Positions 1 through 13,010 of a stretch of DNA of 64,000 bases are shown one piece after another. The DNA comes from Colias croceus (lineage: Eukaryota; Arthropoda; Insecta; Lepidoptera; Pieridae). The notes beneath the pieces were generated by a model, which had not been told where the DNA came from, searched no databases, and worked only from the letters and a program-made list of their open reading frames with translations. The position numbers were made by a program, and so were the translations under genes. Position 1 is the first letter of the stretch. Each line of letters begins with the position of its first letter. The stretch spans positions 10,980,001-11,044,000 of the forward strand of contig NC_059546.1 in the NCBI RefSeq assembly GCF_905220415.1. Reading direction: 5' to 3'.

Positions 1-1404
1 TGACGCTTCATATAAGTTGGAACTATCCATTTATAAATAACCTTATTCTTAGACCTTATTGTAATAATTATGTTATTATAGTTACTTACATACATAAGAA
101 AATATTGATGGATGTTGTTTTTTGGTATTTTATATAAGTAAACAAGAAAAAAATCTAGATAAGAAAGCTCCATCGAATTTGGCTGAAATGTAGGTACGTA
201 ATGACATGAGTAGTATAATAGTTGCGATAAGTTCACTCTACTCAAAAACGAATTCTATTTCTCAATATATAAAAGCGAAGAGAACTCTATAAAAATTCTG
301 TTCAAAATCTGTAACCATAAGCATACATTTACAAATCCCAATCCACAAACGTCGACCTCAATGCCGCAAAAATCCCATTCTATTCAGCTCAGTTATTTAT
401 CGACACATGTTAGAGCAATGTACAAACATTATTAGCATATTGTCAAATAGTATGCGAGCACCAAACGCAATTATGCAAATCTTGGAGTACAGACGTAAAC
501 AATATACGCACAGTACAGCCATAGAAATATCTAGAAGTGATACGGAATTTTGTGAAGGCGATGGCTGCGTTATTGTATTTTTCGCTTATTGACTATTTTT
601 AAAGCAATTGTGCCTCAGTAATAAATATACACTGAGGATTTTGCTACTCCATCTAGTCCAAAAGTAGCCAAAAATAATCTAAGCTTCTGAGATCTGGATC
701 ATAAAAAACGAGTAATCTTGTAAGTTATTTGAAATGATGATTTCTTAGGAAATGACTTGTCTAATAGGTATAGTTAATTTCACACATTGCCAAGCGATTT
801 TAAGAATTATATAAGATGTCGTAGTCATCTGGTTGAATCTGCTATTTGATTAAACGACTAGCGCGTTCATTGAATGACGACAATTAATTGTATGACTAAA
901 AGTTGTTTAATCTTACATTCAACGTCTTGACTGAGTTTCCTGTAACATATCCATTCAACATAATTCTGTGTATGTACTCTCAGCAGGTTCATTGACTCTA
1001 TCAAAAACACATCTGATTTTACGATTCGCATAAAAGTGAAAATGTTTTTACCCCTGTTGCGTTTATTGCCTACTTACAATTATTGTTTCCTTATTTATAA
1101 CCTTATCCTATCCCGGCTTTGTCTGGGTTGATATAAATATAAATAATTAGTATACATAATATACATGAGTACCTTCCTTAAAATGAAACCTACCTAAATG
1201 GCGCACAATGTCAAATTAAAATTATTTTCAAATATAATAAAAGTAGAAAATATTTGGGTTCGATTCCTGATGGAGACGAAAAAAAAAATGTCTCGGTCTG
1301 GCAGGACACGAAGGCTGATCACCACCTGATCACATCTGCCCCTTATCCCACTAGGGGACACGTCACACGGGACTTTTTTATTCACCTTAACAAAAAAAAA
1401 TTAC
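1..1404 (-). other. intron of cadherin-like gene (after third coding exon)
   Basis: This AT-rich stretch lies downstream, on the minus strand, of the third coding exon and should be intron running off the left edge. The short open frames here do not look like protein. The only recognisable content is a dispersed repeat next to the exon (1243-1385). Confidence 0.6.
1243..1385 (+). repeat. lepidopteran dispersed repeat (SINE-like fragment)
   Basis: The stretch has a GTCTCGGTCTGGCAGGACAC core followed by GGCTGATCACC and a T-rich end. I recognise this combination from a very common short dispersed repeat of moths and butterflies. The proximal part (GGTTCGATTCCTG) resembles a tRNA B-box, which would fit a SINE, but the class is inferred. 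It ends about 20 bases from the splice donor of the neighbouring exon. Confidence 0.55.
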
Positions 1405-1591
1405 CAGATCATCCCCCTCATCAAAGTCACAGCCCAGTCTGAACTTGACCACGTTCTGTGGGGTGTCGCTGTCGACCAGCTGGTCCACGCTCTGCGCGAG
1501 CACCACGGCCACGTGGGTCCGGTTCACGTCACGGTATGTGAACAGGTGTGCGTCTTCCTCCCGGTCTACTGGCTGGAGGAGCAGGTTCTTT
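1405..1591 (-). CDS. atypical cadherin, third coding exon (first extracellular repeat)
   Basis: This exon of 187 bases encodes the completion of an Arg codon plus 62 codons. It is bounded by an acceptor (TCCCATTCCAG) and a donor (CTG|GTAATT) on the minus strand, and it ends in phase 0. The G/C-rich third codon positions stand out from the AT-rich surroundings. The residues include FTYRDVNRTH, then LVDSDTPQNVVKFRLGCD. This resembles the end of a first cadherin repeat: in PCDH15/Cad99C-type proteins a D-x-D-P-x-N turn is followed by a hydrophobic strand ending in Cys. The acceptor phase completes the split codon left by the exon at 5679-5778, giving HPRKNLLLQPVDREED across the junction. Exon status is strong. 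The family call rests on motif shape only, and Cad74A-, Cad86C- or Cad88C-like proteins are alternatives. Further exons lie left of the window. Confidence 0.75.
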
Positions 1592-4500
1592 CTGGAATGG
1601 GATTTAAAGAAATTTACTGCTGGTGAACGAAGTTGGAAATAAATAATGTAGGGGTTCATGTACAACGAGTGATACACCTTGTTTTAGAATTTTTTTTAAT
1701 AGGAGAAACGTAAAAAGTAAGGTAAAAGGGTATAAAATATTATGAAAAACAAAAAACATAATATACAGGTATATACCTACATTATACATGGTATATAACT
1801 ATTTTAGACAATACAGATAAAGATAATAAGTAGGTATTTACATAAAGACTGTACATATAACCGCATAATACATAAACAAGAATACATATAGTAACTACAG
1901 AAACAATTTAACAAATTTTTTGAGTTTTAGTACTTAAACTCATCATCAAAGGAATGGTTTACAAAATCATTAACTATTAAATAATAAAAATATAAAAAGA
2001 CATTTTGGTTTTAAACACCATTGCTGTAAGGAAATTGTATTTTTATTTTCAATAAACTTATAGCATCTGCAATAATTTAGTTTTAATTTTTTATTATATA
2101 AATTGCATCATTATAATAATTTAGTTTAAAAAAAATTTTAAACTTTGTTGGTAAAAGCGCTATCTATCACATTAATTCTCAACTTCTAGCATTTTAGTAT
2201 AACTTTTAGACAAAACATTTTCATAAATTACCACTAGATGACGCTAATTTGAAAGCTGTTCTTGAATCACTATTAATTGATAAAAGTTTATTCATTAAAC
2301 AAAATAAGAATTTTTCGTTAAATGATCACTCAAAAATCTTATAATGAATAGCTTAATTATTCTCTCAAACAAGAATACTGAAAGGAATTTAGGTGCATTC
2401 AATAAACAAGTCTCTAATTGGCTGTACCCAATATCAGCATGCAAAAATAGTAGGTAATTAGACCGAATCGATATAAATCTAGTACATTACCCGGGTTCGT
2501 TAAACAAGTTTAAACAACCTTGTATATTACAAGGCTTGCCCTATAATAATATGACGACCAATCTCAAAAGGGGAATGAGGTAGGTACTACTTAAAAATTA
2601 ATAACTGTGAAGAAATGTTTGTAATTTTAAGGTTGCACTTATGTTGATATATATAATAATAAACCGCATTATAAACTTGTTGTATGTAGGTACTTCAATA
2701 GGCACATCATAACTAAATTTAGGTAATTTATTTTGCATTTTTTTTAATATTACGATAGTAAATAGAATTTTATATAGAAATAGTAGTTATCTATAATAGT
2801 TCCTAAAATATAACTGGTAACACTTTTTTCTATACACATCTGCTATTTTTAAGCTTTCATTTTCCGGAAGTTTCATAATATTTAAAAAATTGTGCAATAA
2901 ATTAACAATTTCCTCAAAAAACGAAATAGATTTCACGCTGTCGAGTTTTGAAATCTATAAAATATAAATTATCTCTAAACGTAACGTATTGCACTTCCAA
3001 AAAAACATCACATATTATAACTTCCATTCTTAGTTCGCAAAAAAAACAAACAAAACAATGAAGTTATATCAATTTTATTAGTAATTAGACCATAATATTA
3101 TCCAATTGCGCTAACACACGTAATGTTACAATACGTTACTTTCAGCACGAAATGTTCTCTATGTCTGTGAATGTTAACACGTTGTAAATGAGCGGGCGAA
3201 ACGCTAGCGAACGCACGTTTCTCAATAATTATACTCATTACTCATATTATACGCTCTAATATTGAAAACTAAACAGAAGAAAACGGCAGGAAACTAAAAA
3301 AGCAATATTTTTTAAAGGGTTTATAATAATAAATAGCATGCTGTAATTAATACGTTAAAATATAGTTACAAATGAAAATGACAGTGTTTTTAGGCACATC
3401 ATATTTTAATCGCATAAAAAGACATTTTTAAGTTTTTTTTTATACAAATAGTTTTGTTAAAACTATTCATGTAAGAATTCAAACAATTCTTATATTTTAG
3501 TCCATCAAATAAGGTCTTTAAACCGCCCGTTTACACACAGTAGCTGCCTTTTACACTTTTACTATCACTCTTGTGTAATATTGACGTTGGAACTGACCAT
3601 CTTGTCCCCAATATGAAAGGTTTGTCTGTATGTCTATGGGTTAAGCACTTTTGCTTGCGGTCAGAGCTTTGATGGGCCAACTAATCGATGTCAAGTGTTA
3701 CAAAGGTGGAAACTATTTTTGTTTTTTATCTGTCAGCAAGAAATTAATAATTCTGAATTTAATTTGATAATTGGAAACGTATACCATAACGCAAGGAGAA
3801 AATAAATATTACGTCATTTATAAATAAGTAATGAACTAGATAATATTCATACTTGATTATAATATTTATTAGAGAAACGGAAATTCAGAATAATTTCCGT
3901 ATTTATTTTTATTTTTAGCCATAATTATTATTATCTTTACCTATTATGTCATTAAACTAGAAAACTTTTAAGAGGAATGAATTAATGAATTCTCTATAAT
4001 GAACATACTATAATGATAATAATCTATACTTATATTATTAAGCTGAAGAGTTTGTTAGTTTGTTTGAACGCGCTAATCTCAGGAACTACTGGTCCGATTT
4101 GAAAAATTATTTCGGTGTTAGATAGCTCATTTATCGAGGAAGGCTATTATCATCACGCTAAGACCAACAAGAGCGGAGCAACGCGGGTGAAACCGCGGAG
4201 CACAGCTCGTATTTGATAAAATTGTTAATCATCAATCCAAATGAAAATCTTTTAAGAATTTTATTCAAGTTTAATTCAACTGTATATAAAAGAAAGTTAT
4301 GATTTCAAAGTGTAGGTACATAATATGTAGGTATGAATCTTTGGTACGCACGAGCTCTACTTAATATGAAAATGTCTTTAGGGATTTAAGCAGTGTTACT
4401 AATTAGATTTGTATTAATTGTGAAATAACCATTAGCGAGATTACATAAATTTGATGTGCATTTTTTCTTTCATCAAAATCTATCAAGTCATCAAAGTAAG

Positions 4501-5678
4501 TTAATATTTTTATGATATTTTCCTCAATTATTGCGTTACGTCCTAAAAGATCTCATAAGTCTTTCAACAAAATAGGTGTTAAGTGACTTATTGAGTGAAA
4601 TATAGTTTCATTGTAAAACTAGTTACAGACAATTGTCTTATATAATTTACAAAATTGCGAACGATATAAAATAATATTTCTAAAGACTCGTTTATCTTTT
4701 TAACTTTGTCTTCTGTCTGATTTTGAAAGCTTCGTGTAGGTATAAGTCATTAATAATTCGAATGGGGATACTATAGTTTAAAATTACACGTAAGCATATT
4801 TTGAAGTGAAACTTCTTGAGCGGTTAGCCGCGTTGAGAGTAAAATTTCAATGTCGCGTCATGGCAATATCACAGTATTACAATTTACAATATTATTTCCT
4901 ATGGTAATACTGTGGCAATACCGTCACGTCATGATGTAGGGCGACGATTTATGTATCTTTGAATCTTGCCAAAGAAGTTACACTCCTGACACGTGAGCTC
5001 GCGGCATACGCTCTTTTTTTCTAATTATCACATTATAAGATATAAAAGGGCGTGATTTTGTTATAAGGAGCATGCAAATTGTCAAAGTGAAGTCCAAGAA
5101 AAGCGGCGGGCGGAAAGCTAGTTATATTTTAATTTATACTGACATAATAAATACACGTTACGTTATAAAATTAATGAATTATTCCACGTGTCACGTTATG
5201 ATATAATTATGATTTATTTTCATTTTACATTACATAAAGTATCGTTCCGTAAATGTTTGGTTTTTGAACGAAAACCGCACGAATCGCGTGTGCTGTTTCT
5301 ATTGAATAAACATTTGCTAACATTTTATGTTTTTGAACGAATCGATAGAAAAAATATTTTTTTCAGTATCTTGTCTACATTGATTATGTATGGTCATGCC
5401 AAGTGCATTGAAATCATGATCGATATTTACAATGAAATATCTACCTACCTAGTACCTACTGTTTTATATCTTCGGCTCGCAGCAAAAGATTCTTATGATT
5501 ATGGTGTTTGGTTAAAGCTCTAATAAAAACGCTCGACGCGTTGTGACAATTACAGGAAAACCACATTAGAATGATTGCATCATCAGGCATAACATGTTTT
5601 GAAAATTCATATATATCATTTAGCCTAACCGTGACCTTGACCACGACCACGACTATGAAAATGATTATAACTACATAC
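1592..5678 (-). other. intron between second and third coding exons of cadherin-like gene
   Basis: This 4.1-kb AT-rich intron holds one Helitron-like repeat (4022-4210) and a small inverted repeat at 4870-4924. I see no other coding signal. The 111-codon open frame at 5188-5523 has no recognisable features. Confidence 0.6.
4022..4210 (+). repeat. Helitron-like repeat, family A
   Basis: It begins TCTATACTTATATTATTAAGCT and carries the family core CTGGTCCGATTTGAAAAATT. It ends in a GC-rich hairpin segment (GTGAAACCGCGGAGCACAGCT). Short size, no coding, and a 3' hairpin before a CTAGT-like end fit lepidopteran non-autonomous Helitrons. That class call is an inference. Confidence 0.6.
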
Positions 5679-5778
5679 CTTGGATGTACTTCAACTTGTA
5701 ATACTTCATCCCCAACATTTAGATTTTCAGGTATCCTTACGAATTTTAAATATTCTCCCACGGGATAGAAGTTGCAAC
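5679..5778 (-). CDS. atypical cadherin, second coding exon
   Basis: This 100-base exon lies between acceptor TTCTTTTACAG and donor AAG|GTATGT. It reads CCNFYPVGEYLKFVRIPENL and then a Val-Gly-Asp-Glu-rich strand ending EVHP. The EYLKFVRIPEN-x-x-VGDEV pattern matches the opening strand of an extracellular cadherin repeat, where a conserved P-E-N is followed by a small-residue turn and V-x-x-V. Upstream phase 1 joins to the signal-peptide exon at 18282-18333, and downstream phase 2 joins to the exon at 1405-1591. Two adjacent Cys residues directly follow the predicted signal peptide. Read-through past the donor gives a nonsense Val/Ile run, which supports the donor. The function as a cell-surface adhesion protein is inferred from the family. 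Confidence 0.75.
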
Positions 5779-5942
5779 CTGTAAAAGAAACCAAACATTA
5801 GTTATAGAATATAATGTTTCCTAAAGATAATGTTCTTTGTTCCTTTTTCAAAAATTCTTTTACGTCACAGCATATAAAATTTTAAAATGTGAATCACAAC
5901 AAAATATTTTTCAAAGAAAGAGAAAATTGTATGAAAGGAAAG

Positions 5943-5992
5943 ACGAATTTTAAATCGTAGCTTGTACGTACAAGCTACGATTTAAAATTCGT
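5943..5992. repeat. perfect 50-bp palindrome
   Basis: The left arm ACGAATTTTAAATCGTAGCT plus TTGTAC is followed without a spacer by its exact reverse complement (25 + 25 bases). It lies 165 bases upstream of the second coding exon and 15 bases from a Helitron-like repeat. Confidence 0.95.
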
Positions 5993-6006
5993 TCGTACTT
6001 GAGTTA

Positions 6007-6188
6007 TCTATACTAATATTATAAAGCTGAAGAGTCTGTTTGTTTGTTTGAACGCGCTAATCTCAGGAACTACTGGTCCGATTTGAAAAATTCGTTCGGT
6101 GTTAGATAGCGCATTTATCAAGGTAGGCAAATAGTAATTTGTAGTCTATATATTATTTCTAGCTTTGAAACCGCGAAGCGCAGCTAGT
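6007..6188 (+). repeat. Helitron-like repeat, family A
   Basis: Same family as the copy at 4022-4210: start TCTATACTAATATTATAAAG, core CTGGTCCGATTTGAAAAATT, end GCGAAGCGCAGCTAGT. It is shortened inside, with the 'GCTAAGACCAACAG' portion missing. Confidence 0.65.
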
Positions 6189-9100
6189 TACATTAGTATC
6201 GAAATTAAAAATGGTAAATGCACCACTGACTTCCAAGCAACCATAATTATACGCTATCATTCCAAATCGCATGTCAATCTTGAAAGTGATGGATCACCAC
6301 TTATCAAATAAGTTAAAAGCCTCTATATGATTTAAAAGGAATGTGTAAAACAATAGCAATGATATAGATACGTTTTGTTGGGAAACCGATTGTCCCACCG
6401 ACCTATAGCCATTCTCTTGTCAGGCAAAAAATGTATTAATTGAGCAAGTGGTACGTGTGAATGTTTTAATGGCAGTATTGGGATTTGGAGGTCTCTACAT
6501 CTATTAGGAGCGATAGGAGAATAGACGAGCTAGTGTTAAGATGAAGGTAATAATGTTTCAGCTTCAAAAGCAATAAAGATGGTGTCAGTCTTTTAAATTA
6601 AACTGAGCTTCTGCGTTTTTGAATGATGCAGTTTATGTTAATTATGAGACACGTGAATATGTTGAAAGACCTCATTAATACATTGAAGAACCAAATATCT
6701 TGACGAAACAAAATCTGAAAATAAAACGCCTCCATCGTAACATAAACCACATATTATGTCCGATTATTTTTCATGATTAAATAACGTTTTTGAATTTGGA
6801 AATTTGATGCGTATATAGGTAGATAGGTGGCGTAGGTGGTTTACGGCGCTAACGTTCAAGCACGTTTGCCCACTATCGAATAAAAATCAATATTATAATC
6901 AAGCTGCCAAATAAAGGCATAAATAACATTTTACTTAGCTTTCTTCCGAACTGAATATCTACATTTAAATACATCTTCATTATGGCGCATATCTGATAAA
7001 AATCACTAATACTGTGCTAATACCTAATTGTATTGGAATTGTTTATTTCAAATAAAAAATTACGTCATGCAATAAAAAATAATAAGTTGTTATATTTTAT
7101 TGATTGTCTTTTCACTTTCAATATCTGTGGTTTAGGCGCAGTTAATAAAAAGCAAAGTAAAACATAATCTTTAATGTTTATTCAACAATTGTTATTAAGG
7201 CTGACGCGGTTGGTTGAACGCTTCTCTTTTTTGCTTTCAACGAAATTCGCGGCTAGATGAACCGTAACAACCTTAATAAGCCTTGTAATTACTGCTCATT
7301 GGTTATTAAAATAAGGGGAAACAGAATTGGCAATGTTTGCTTTTTGCTGAACATCACATCTCATTGCGAAATTTTGAAAAGTGATCTTTCCGTGATGAAG
7401 AATGAAGAGTGTGGTATAAAAAAATCCCCGCCTCAATTATTGGGATTGCTGCTTGAAGAAGTTTCTTTTTTATCTATATCTTAGTGTTTCATCAAAATAT
7501 TGAATTATATTCATCAACTTCTTTGATGAATATATTGAATTTTTTAAATGTAATGAAAAAGTAAAGAGCTTCTACCTACATCTTAATTTGTAATGTTGTT
7601 CTAAACACGTGGCACGAACGACGTCATATTTTTAACTTTTAGCAAACATTCTAGAACATAGTTTTCGGTTCCTATATTGTTGTCTTTACGTGCGTTCCTT
7701 GCACATTACTTCAGCCATGTGCACTGTAGCATCAAGAAGCCCATCGATTTCATCGTAAATCACCATTGCAAAACATTCCCTTACCCAATGCGTATTCAAA
7801 TTGATGCTATCATTATGGTTTTGTCTAAACTCGTCACGGACATTATTTTGCGCAAATATTGCGCATTGGCCATGCTTTTGAACGACGATTTTTAAAATCG
7901 AAAATTTCCTCATGGTGTTAATTTTTTTTTTCGATCAAAGTAAGAAAGAAAAAATTCAAACCTGGTCTGTTTCTTTGATTAACACAAAAACTTCCGAATT
8001 TCTTAAGTTTAAGTAGTGGAAGTAATATTGCAAATTCAGAACTTAATTACCTACTGTCAGTTCATTGCTTAAAGGTATTTGAATAAAAAGAAATCGTTTT
8101 GCATCATCAGTATATTGTTATTTGTTACTGTTATGATAATTTCTACCCCAGTATCAGATAAAGGTCACCCACCCATATTACTAAATAACTAATCTTCAAA
8201 ATTTAGAATAATCTAATAGTATTCTATAATGGTCATAGAAACGGAACTAGGTACTGATGCTATCTCTTCGCTAAACAAATTACCTTCACCATAACGCGTT
8301 AACAATAGACTTTAAGCAAATGATTATTCGAAGATCTTGATAGCTATTGTATTTCTGTTTATCGCATCTTTCCCAAGCTTCACCTTATAGTTTCCTTTGT
8401 TTGATATTTTCTAGCATATTATTTTTACATAACAATTTATGGTGATGCTGGGTCTTCTGTGATGGCTCAGTTGATTCCCATCTGAGGACTTTTTTCATCA
8501 ATATGGAAATATTAGGTATTGTCTGTATTAGTACCTACTAAAATCTTTCGTATCATGAGGTCTTCATTGAAATATACATCTTATTACCTATATCTCAAGA
8601 AGAATAAGCAATTTCATCCTAGGGCATAAAATTGGCTTTTAAATTGTTTATCGACATAGTGTGATTTTTATCATATTTTCCAAACTGGCATTCTATAAAA
8701 TGATCTGTTTTAACAAAATAATGTTTCCTCTCAGGGCATCGATTTTATAGGAAAAGTATAAACTATCGCGTCTCAGTCAGGTGTTATCTAAATTACCTAG
8801 CTCTCGACAATCTTGGTTCAGATAACAGTAACCACCGTTAGAAGGGCTAGCACTATCATTAGGGTTATTGACGTTTTTCTTACTCAATAAGCAGTTTTTC
8901 TCCGATTATAGTAATAGTCGAGGAAAGTTCTTTAAGCACGCTCGACTGCTTGACTGAACGAACCTTTGTAACCTTTTTAATAAAATGACTACGGTACAAA
9001 CTAATCATTATAAATATCTTGTATATCGTAAATGACATTTTTATTATAATACATAATTTTGTAAGCTAATTAATATTACAGATTTATTTCCGAACTTACT

Positions 9101-10826
9101 TTAGTTTTCCCTTTGATTTGGCTCTAGGGATTGATTCAAAATCAAGCTCATCAACAATTTGTAACCACGCTTACACAACTAAATGAGTATTTTAAGCTCT
9201 CCAAAACAAGACATTACAATCCATAAAATAACACAAAAATGCGGTATGAAAACCTACACTACATTCCTAACCTCAGGATTTAAATTACAGGAACCAAATG
9301 CTCAAGACACAAGGCCTACGTCATTATGCAACTATACTGCGCACGCGCAGGGAAAGCGGTGGAAAGTTAGCATTTACATATCGAGATTAACTGATTCTAT
9401 AATTTGTGTTTGTGACGTATTATGTAATTTGATTGCAGCTATTAATTACTAATAATCTACGTGGTTATGAGTATTGAATATTCATGCGAATGTGTTTACA
9501 AAACGTGGTCGTAGTATGATTTTATCAGCTAGTATTTTTTTGAGGTTTATTCTGAGGATCTAAAGTTACACCAGTATCTAATAATAGTAACATTTTCATG
9601 TAGATTATAGTAACTAAGTTTAAGCAACATGATATTCTTAATACTATACGGTAACTATACGGTAAAATAATGAATGTAAAACATTGGCAACTGCTATGAA
9701 TAGCAATGCTAATGCGACTCTAATAATATAGTAACACTGTAATCTAAATGTTCAATAATAAGTTCAATATTATTTTAATGAGATCAAAATATAATTTTAT
9801 CACGTCGCGTATAAAATTAAAATTGCCTCAAACAGACACTGTTTGTAGTGAAATCCATCACTTAACTAGAAACCACGAGATCACTGTAGTCTGTAAGCAA
9901 TTTATCGAACGGTTAAGTTAATCTAATAACTTAACTCTGTGCACACTTATAACCTAGTTGAGGCTTCACACGAGACTTTTTATGACAAAGAACACGACAC
10001 GATTTTCAAAGCGTAACTGCTATTGTTATTTGGACGGAAATAGTTAATAAAGGAATTATTTGATACATTAGGATAATTTAATGTAGATTGATAATTAAAT
10101 ACATAATAGATAGAAATAAACAATAAAGACAAAAAATAATTCTATAAAGATTGGACAATCACAAATGACTTGTATCGAAACGAGATTCAAAGCGTAAATC
10201 ATAGTCATTATTTGTTTGTAAATTGATCATCATCACGTACGAGCGGCCCGATCAGTCCACGACACAATAGATTTTCTATTGTGTCTGTGATTCCGGGGCC
10301 TGAGTTATTACGACCCAACTTGAGCTTTATCATGGCATTGTAACTCATTTGTTTCAAATAAACCCCCCAATTTACATCTGCCATCATCAAACCTTACACA
10401 AATTTCTTATTTTGATAATATCATTGACCTTACGAAAGGTCAAGATAAACCAAAAATGGATTCTGAACTGCAAGTGTGAGTGTTCTCTTACAATACCGGT
10501 TTGCGGCCTACCGCGTGCCATTTCATTTAATTTCACTCCCATTGAACATCTTTACTTATAAGCCCATCACCTTATTCGGTTACGTAACTTCGTATGTATC
10601 AAATCTCACTTTTACTACATCGGGAGATTTTTGCTTGGAAATTATAATATTGACGGTTGTAGCGTGTGAACGGACTTTGATTATAATTTACCTAATATTT
10701 ATAATTTCTGACTTAAACGTTTAAGATTTTAAATTTAGTTGAGCTTATTGTTTAATATCACCTAGATGCGTTACAGGCTGACTTACCTACAGTTTTTTAT
10801 TTCGTAGGAAATATGATAAATTACGA

Positions 10827-11172
10827 AAAGGGGTTTGGGTAAAGTTGGCGTCGTGATGTACTTTCGCGGCAATCGATGAATCTGGGATATTTTAAAAAAG
10901 CAATATAATTATTGTAAGCAAAAGTTATTTTGGACACAAATTTCGAAACGTGTTAGGTTAGGTTAGGTTAGAATCTAGATGATTTATTATAAGATTTTTC
11001 TGAGTTTTTTAGGTTTTACCTCTATTTATTTAAGAATTATAATCAAAACGTTGTATATAAAAGCTTATATTATACGCAATGTATTGCTCTTTTAAAATAT
11101 CCAAGTTTCATCACTGGCCGCGATATGTCACCACGACGCCACTAGCCCATGCAAAAGTACCCAAACCCCATT
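10827..11172. mobile_element. diverged foldback/MITE element
   Basis: The outer arms GGGGTTTGGGTA and TACCCAAACCCC are inverted. Homology continues inward for about 85 bases on each side (GGCGTCGTG..ATCGCGG..GATATTTTAAAA). The arms are clearly diverged, so the insertion is old. No coding was seen, and target duplications are not clear. Confidence 0.65.
10953..10971 (+). repeat. interstitial TTAGG run
   Basis: There are three complete TTAGG units plus TTAG. TTAGG is the insect telomere repeat. The run sits in the loop of the foldback element at 10827-11172. Confidence 0.85.
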
Positions 11173-11339
11173 TGATGGGAAATATACATAAATTAAGCGA
11201 AAAGGATGTAAGCAATGCAATATACCTAAGTACATCCAAATAATGTTAGGCGGAAAAATTGATTTGCCACATCAAATAAACAAAAAAGTGAAACACATGA
11301 TAAAAGTCCAAATACAGTCAAAGTTCTCACAAATGATAT

Positions 11340-11560
11340 AACAGTCGAATGACTGCGCAGACCCGCAGCCGGACGAAACGAAAGTAAAAATTATCTCAAA
11401 GGTTCAACATTTCGCGTTTTACATAACTCCATTTGTATCACATTCCCGGCATTGTTCTCCTTTCCGCTAATTTCCGGTGGCCCAGTACGAATATGATTTA
11501 ATTCATTGCATAATTAACCGCAGACGTTATAATGTTACATCCGTTTCGAAACATTCCGCG
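11340..11560. other. GC-richer intronic block, possible conserved non-coding element
   Basis: The base composition is visibly more balanced than the flanks and no long open frame is present. The block includes CATTGCATAATTAACCG, with a TAATTA homeodomain-type core. This is only a suspicion. Confidence 0.25.
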
Positions 11561-12780
11561 TTGACAATGCAATTCTTGCTCAAAATCTAAATTAAAATTC
11601 ATAGATAATTGCCATGAAATATGAATCAGACTTTTGAAAGGAGTCTTGATAAATTGCTAGTTTTAAAACTCTGAAGTAACTGTTGTTTGAGACCTGGCTT
11701 CAATGTCTCAACAGGTTTAACATTTGTCCGCAAAATATTTCCAAAATTAATTAGGATTACAGTCAGACTGCATTCTTTATCCAATCAGAAATGAAATTTA
11801 TGCATTCTCGTTCATTAACGAAAATAAAAGTAAAGAAATTCAGGATTCCAACGATGTCAAACTGTCCTTACATTAGGATTTTGGCAACGGACATTTATGC
11901 AACACAAAATATGATGTGATATTATCTCTCACAATCGATGCAATATTCGAATTTCCTAATCAAAAGGTCAATAGAGCCAACAACCTCACTCATAATTCTT
12001 TGCATCGGAAAGTAAATTATAGGATTTCCGACTTTGCATGTTTATTCAAATCAGTTACATGTATTTTGTGTTCCGTACATGAACGCAATGCCGTTTCAAA
12101 GAAGTCTTATGAAATAGTATGTGCATATTTATTTGTACCGCTATTAGACCAGTTTTGACACATCCTTTTAGTTCAGTAAAGTAATTATTTACCGCCATGT
12201 CCTCTGTACCGTTAGGGGATTTAAATTTTAGAATAGACTGCCATAAAACAGCTAAATGATAAATTAATTCATTGATAAGAGCCATAACGGAGACATCGAT
12301 TAAAATTAAAATAGTGATGGAGTTGATGATATAAACAATAATGAAAGACTAATTTAAATAATTTGCAACATAAATGCTAATAAGGCCACTAGGTTGCTAC
12401 CAGTCATTGAATTCATCACAGTTGGCTAATATTATTGTGTAGATATATAAATGTGTCTAAAATTATATGATTTATTTACATAATATCATAAAGAGTTTAT
12501 TAAATTTTAGTTACTATTAATAGATGGGTAATGAGGGATGATATAGGTAGCTAATTAAACAAATATCTAGTCATAGAACATTTAGAACATTATCAAGTCA
12601 AAAATGCCATATTTTCAAACATTGTTGATAATTTTAACTGACTGAACTATACCTACTGCAAATCAGAAGTTGTGGAACCGTCTATAAAAGTTTTAGGAGT
12701 CACATAATTCTAAATCGACTCATCAACTGCACCACAGTTCCACATGATTTCCTATCTCCATACATCATGTGCAACTCAGG

Positions 12781-13010
12781 CCAATATCATAAATGATCGA
12801 AGCCTTCATCTACCGCTAGGGTCGACGAACTTGGCAAAAACATAGGAAGCATGAGCAGTTGCCACGTGTGAACGTGTTTCTTGTACATATCCGAGAAATT
12901 GCGAATACCGAGCGCGTTCCGCATCACTCCGACATGCGTTTTATAAATCGCTTTTGATTAAGTCACTCGCGCGCAGGTAAAGGGCCTGGGGTAACCCTAG
13001 ATAGGTTGGC
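12781..13010. other. GC-richer intronic block, possible enhancer
   Basis: The sequence is balanced in composition between AT-rich flanks. It contains TTGCCACGTGTGAACGTG (a CACGTG E-box next to a related half) and several CG-containing words. There is no open frame and no repeat resemblance. Confidence 0.3.

Noticed and set aside
5188..5523. 111-codon plus-strand frame near the second cadherin exon
   Set aside because: It has random-looking composition, no motif, a poor start context, and lies within an intron of a gene on the other strand.
7677..7913. Frames open on both strands at the same place
   Set aside because: Mirror-image open frames without motif or splice context; treated as chance.
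9183..9452. 89-codon plus-strand frame
   Set aside because: No recognisable features, no splice or promoter context, and AT-rich codon use like the surrounding intron.
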